From positions 1 through 7,052 of the forward strand of contig CALAHA010000134.1 in the NCBI GenBank assembly GCA_937891565.1: a stretch of DNA of 7,052 nucleotides, given 5' to 3'. The notes beneath the pieces are model-generated. The model was not told the DNA's origin. It did no database searches and saw only the letters and a program-made list of their open reading frames with translations. The stretch's first letter is position 1. Each line of letters opens with the position of its first letter. This DNA comes from an uncultured Ilumatobacter sp. (GTDB lineage Bacteria; Actinomycetota; Acidimicrobiia; Acidimicrobiales; Ilumatobacteraceae). The translations under genes and the position numbers were made by a program. This document shows, piece after piece, positions 6,561 through 7,052 of this stretch.

Positions 6561-6854
6561 ATGTCGGCCGTGACCATCCTGATTGACGAAGCGCGCTGGT
6601 GGTTCCGAGACGAGAAGTGGTGCCATCTGGTGAGCGACGTGTCATACGACGAACTGCACGACTTTGCTGACCTCGTCGGTATTCCGCGACGTGGTTTCCA
6701 GGGCGACCACTACGACATTCCGCAGTCATACCGACAGCGGATGATCGATGCTGGAGCGCTCATTGTGGAAAGCCGCGAGCTGGTGCGACGGCTCCGCGGC
6801 GCTGGGCTTCGTTTGTCACCGGCGGAGCGTCGAGCACACATCGCTGCGAACTGA
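6561..6854 (+). CDS. DUF4031 domain-containing protein
   Basis: This complete 97-aa protein matches the small DUF4031 family. Recognisable features are the VTILIDEARWW strand (4-14), WCHLVSDVSYDELHDFA (20-36), IPRRGFQGDHYDIP (41-54) and SRELVRRLRGAGLR (71-84). Trp, His (H22), Asp and the HYD triad (H50-Y51-D52) are the polar residues the family keeps. Its biochemical role is unknown to me and I assign none. ATG 6561 is the longest start; the in-frame GTG at 6570 also fits, since homologs often begin near that Val. Neither has a ribosome site. It is divergent from the HD hydrolase and convergent with the JAB-like gene, with 3 bp between stop codons. Confidence 0.88.
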   Translation: MSAVTILIDEARWWFRDEKWCHLVSDVSYDELHDFADLVGIPRRGFQGDHYDIPQSYRQRMIDAGALIVESRELVRRLRGAGLRLSPAERRAHIAAN

Positions 6855-6857
6855 GGT

Positions 6858-6889
6858 TCAGCAGCGCCACCTCGGCGGGGCGCCGCTGA
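6858..6889 (+). terminator. GC-rich hairpin just after DUF4031 (possible terminator)
   Basis: The arms 6858-6868 and 6879-6889 form an 11-position stem with ten pairs and one A-C mismatch, enclosing a 10-nt loop. It starts 3 nt after the DUF4031 stop. No T-run follows (the next bases are C/G-rich), so it would be a non-canonical terminator or mRNA 3'-end stabiliser. It also lies inside the coding end of the opposite gene, so coding constraint may explain part of it. Confidence 0.35.
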
Positions 6890-7052
6890 CCTCGCGGGGG
6901 CAGGTGACACCGCTGCTGCCCAACACAATCCATTCGAGCAGTTCGAGCCCGGCCTCGTCGCACAGTTCAGCGATCTGTGCCCATCGAGCAAGGTCGCCGA
7001 GTTCGGCGCCGCCATTGGGGCGCACCGATCCGACGATGAGGCCAGCAGCTTC
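6858..7052 (-). CDS. C-terminal end of a RadC/JAB-like domain protein, truncated by window
   Basis: The minus-strand frame is open from the window edge to TGA at 6858-6860, giving the last 64 residues of a longer protein. Residues 1-45 resemble the end of a RadC-type JAB domain: a hydrophobic strand (GLIVGSV), a loop with Pro-Asn-Gly-Gly and a downstream Asp (D20), a helix (DLARWAQIAELCDEAG) and the strand LLEWIVLG, which parallels the LLDHIVIG of RadC. The metal-binding HxHP of active JAB proteins appears as S9-V-R11-P. The tail CPREVSGAPPRW is unusual for RadC. The coding frame is well supported by its unbroken run and composition; family assignment is a visual match and only moderate. Confidence 0.55.
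   Translation of the reverse strand, partial: EAAGLIVGSVRPNGGAELGDLARWAQIAELCDEAGLELLEWIVLGSSGVTCPREVSGAPPRWRC

Noticed and set aside
6544..6729. N-terminal extension of the HD hydrolase (62 more residues)
   Set aside because: It is Arg/Ser/Thr-rich, lacks family features and lies antisense to the well-supported DUF4031 gene; the GTG at 6543 starts just before the conserved part.

Overview
The window (about 60% GC by eye) looks like a chromosomal housekeeping or metabolic stretch from a high-GC Gram-positive bacterium. DUF3039 and DUF4031 are families I associate with Actinobacteria. The Thr/Pro-rich fasciclin (FAS1) membrane protein, frequent GTG starts and poor Shine-Dalgarno signals also fit, and an Acidimicrobiia-like marine or freshwater lineage is plausible. 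The taxon is an inference from gene families, not from a marker gene. There is no tRNA, rRNA, insertion sequence, CRISPR array or phage gene, and no stretch over 100 bp lacks an assigned feature.

Layout: (1) positions 1-1263, +, is the 3' part of a membrane-anchored protein with a cytoplasmic Ala/Pro/Gly-rich tail, one membrane helix, a beta-rich ectodomain, a Thr/Pro linker and a C-terminal FAS1 domain. (2) 1297-2496, -, is an enolase-superfamily (mandelate racemase / sugar-acid dehydratase-like) protein. It is divergent from (3) 2596-3435, +, a TesB-like double-hotdog thioesterase, and a 99-bp region with a perfect 14-bp palindrome separates them. (4) 3491-4018, -, Nudix hydrolase and (5) 4021-4311, -, DUF3039 zinc-binding-like protein form a tightly coupled pair. 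(6) 4358-4495, +, is a probable 45-aa single-helix membrane protein, followed by (7) 4584-5906, +, an MFS exporter. (8) 5875-6543, -, is an HD-superfamily metal-dependent hydrolase that overlaps the MFS 3' end tail to tail. (9) 6561-6854, +, is a DUF4031 protein whose start lies only 17 bp from the HD start. (10) 6858-7052, -, is the C-terminal end of a gene that looks RadC/JAB-like and runs off the window.

Strands alternate, so most transcription units are short (one or two genes). There are three divergent control regions (2497-2595, 4312-4357, 6544-6560) and four convergent junctions. I see no single multi-gene pathway. The best-supported functional units are the DUF3039-Nudix pair and possibly the HD/DUF4031 divergent pair. 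I do not see a convincing new defence or biosynthetic system. The most distinctive signals are the altered active-site residues of the enolase-superfamily protein, the apparently metal-less JAB-like end, and the two dyad-symmetric intergenic elements.
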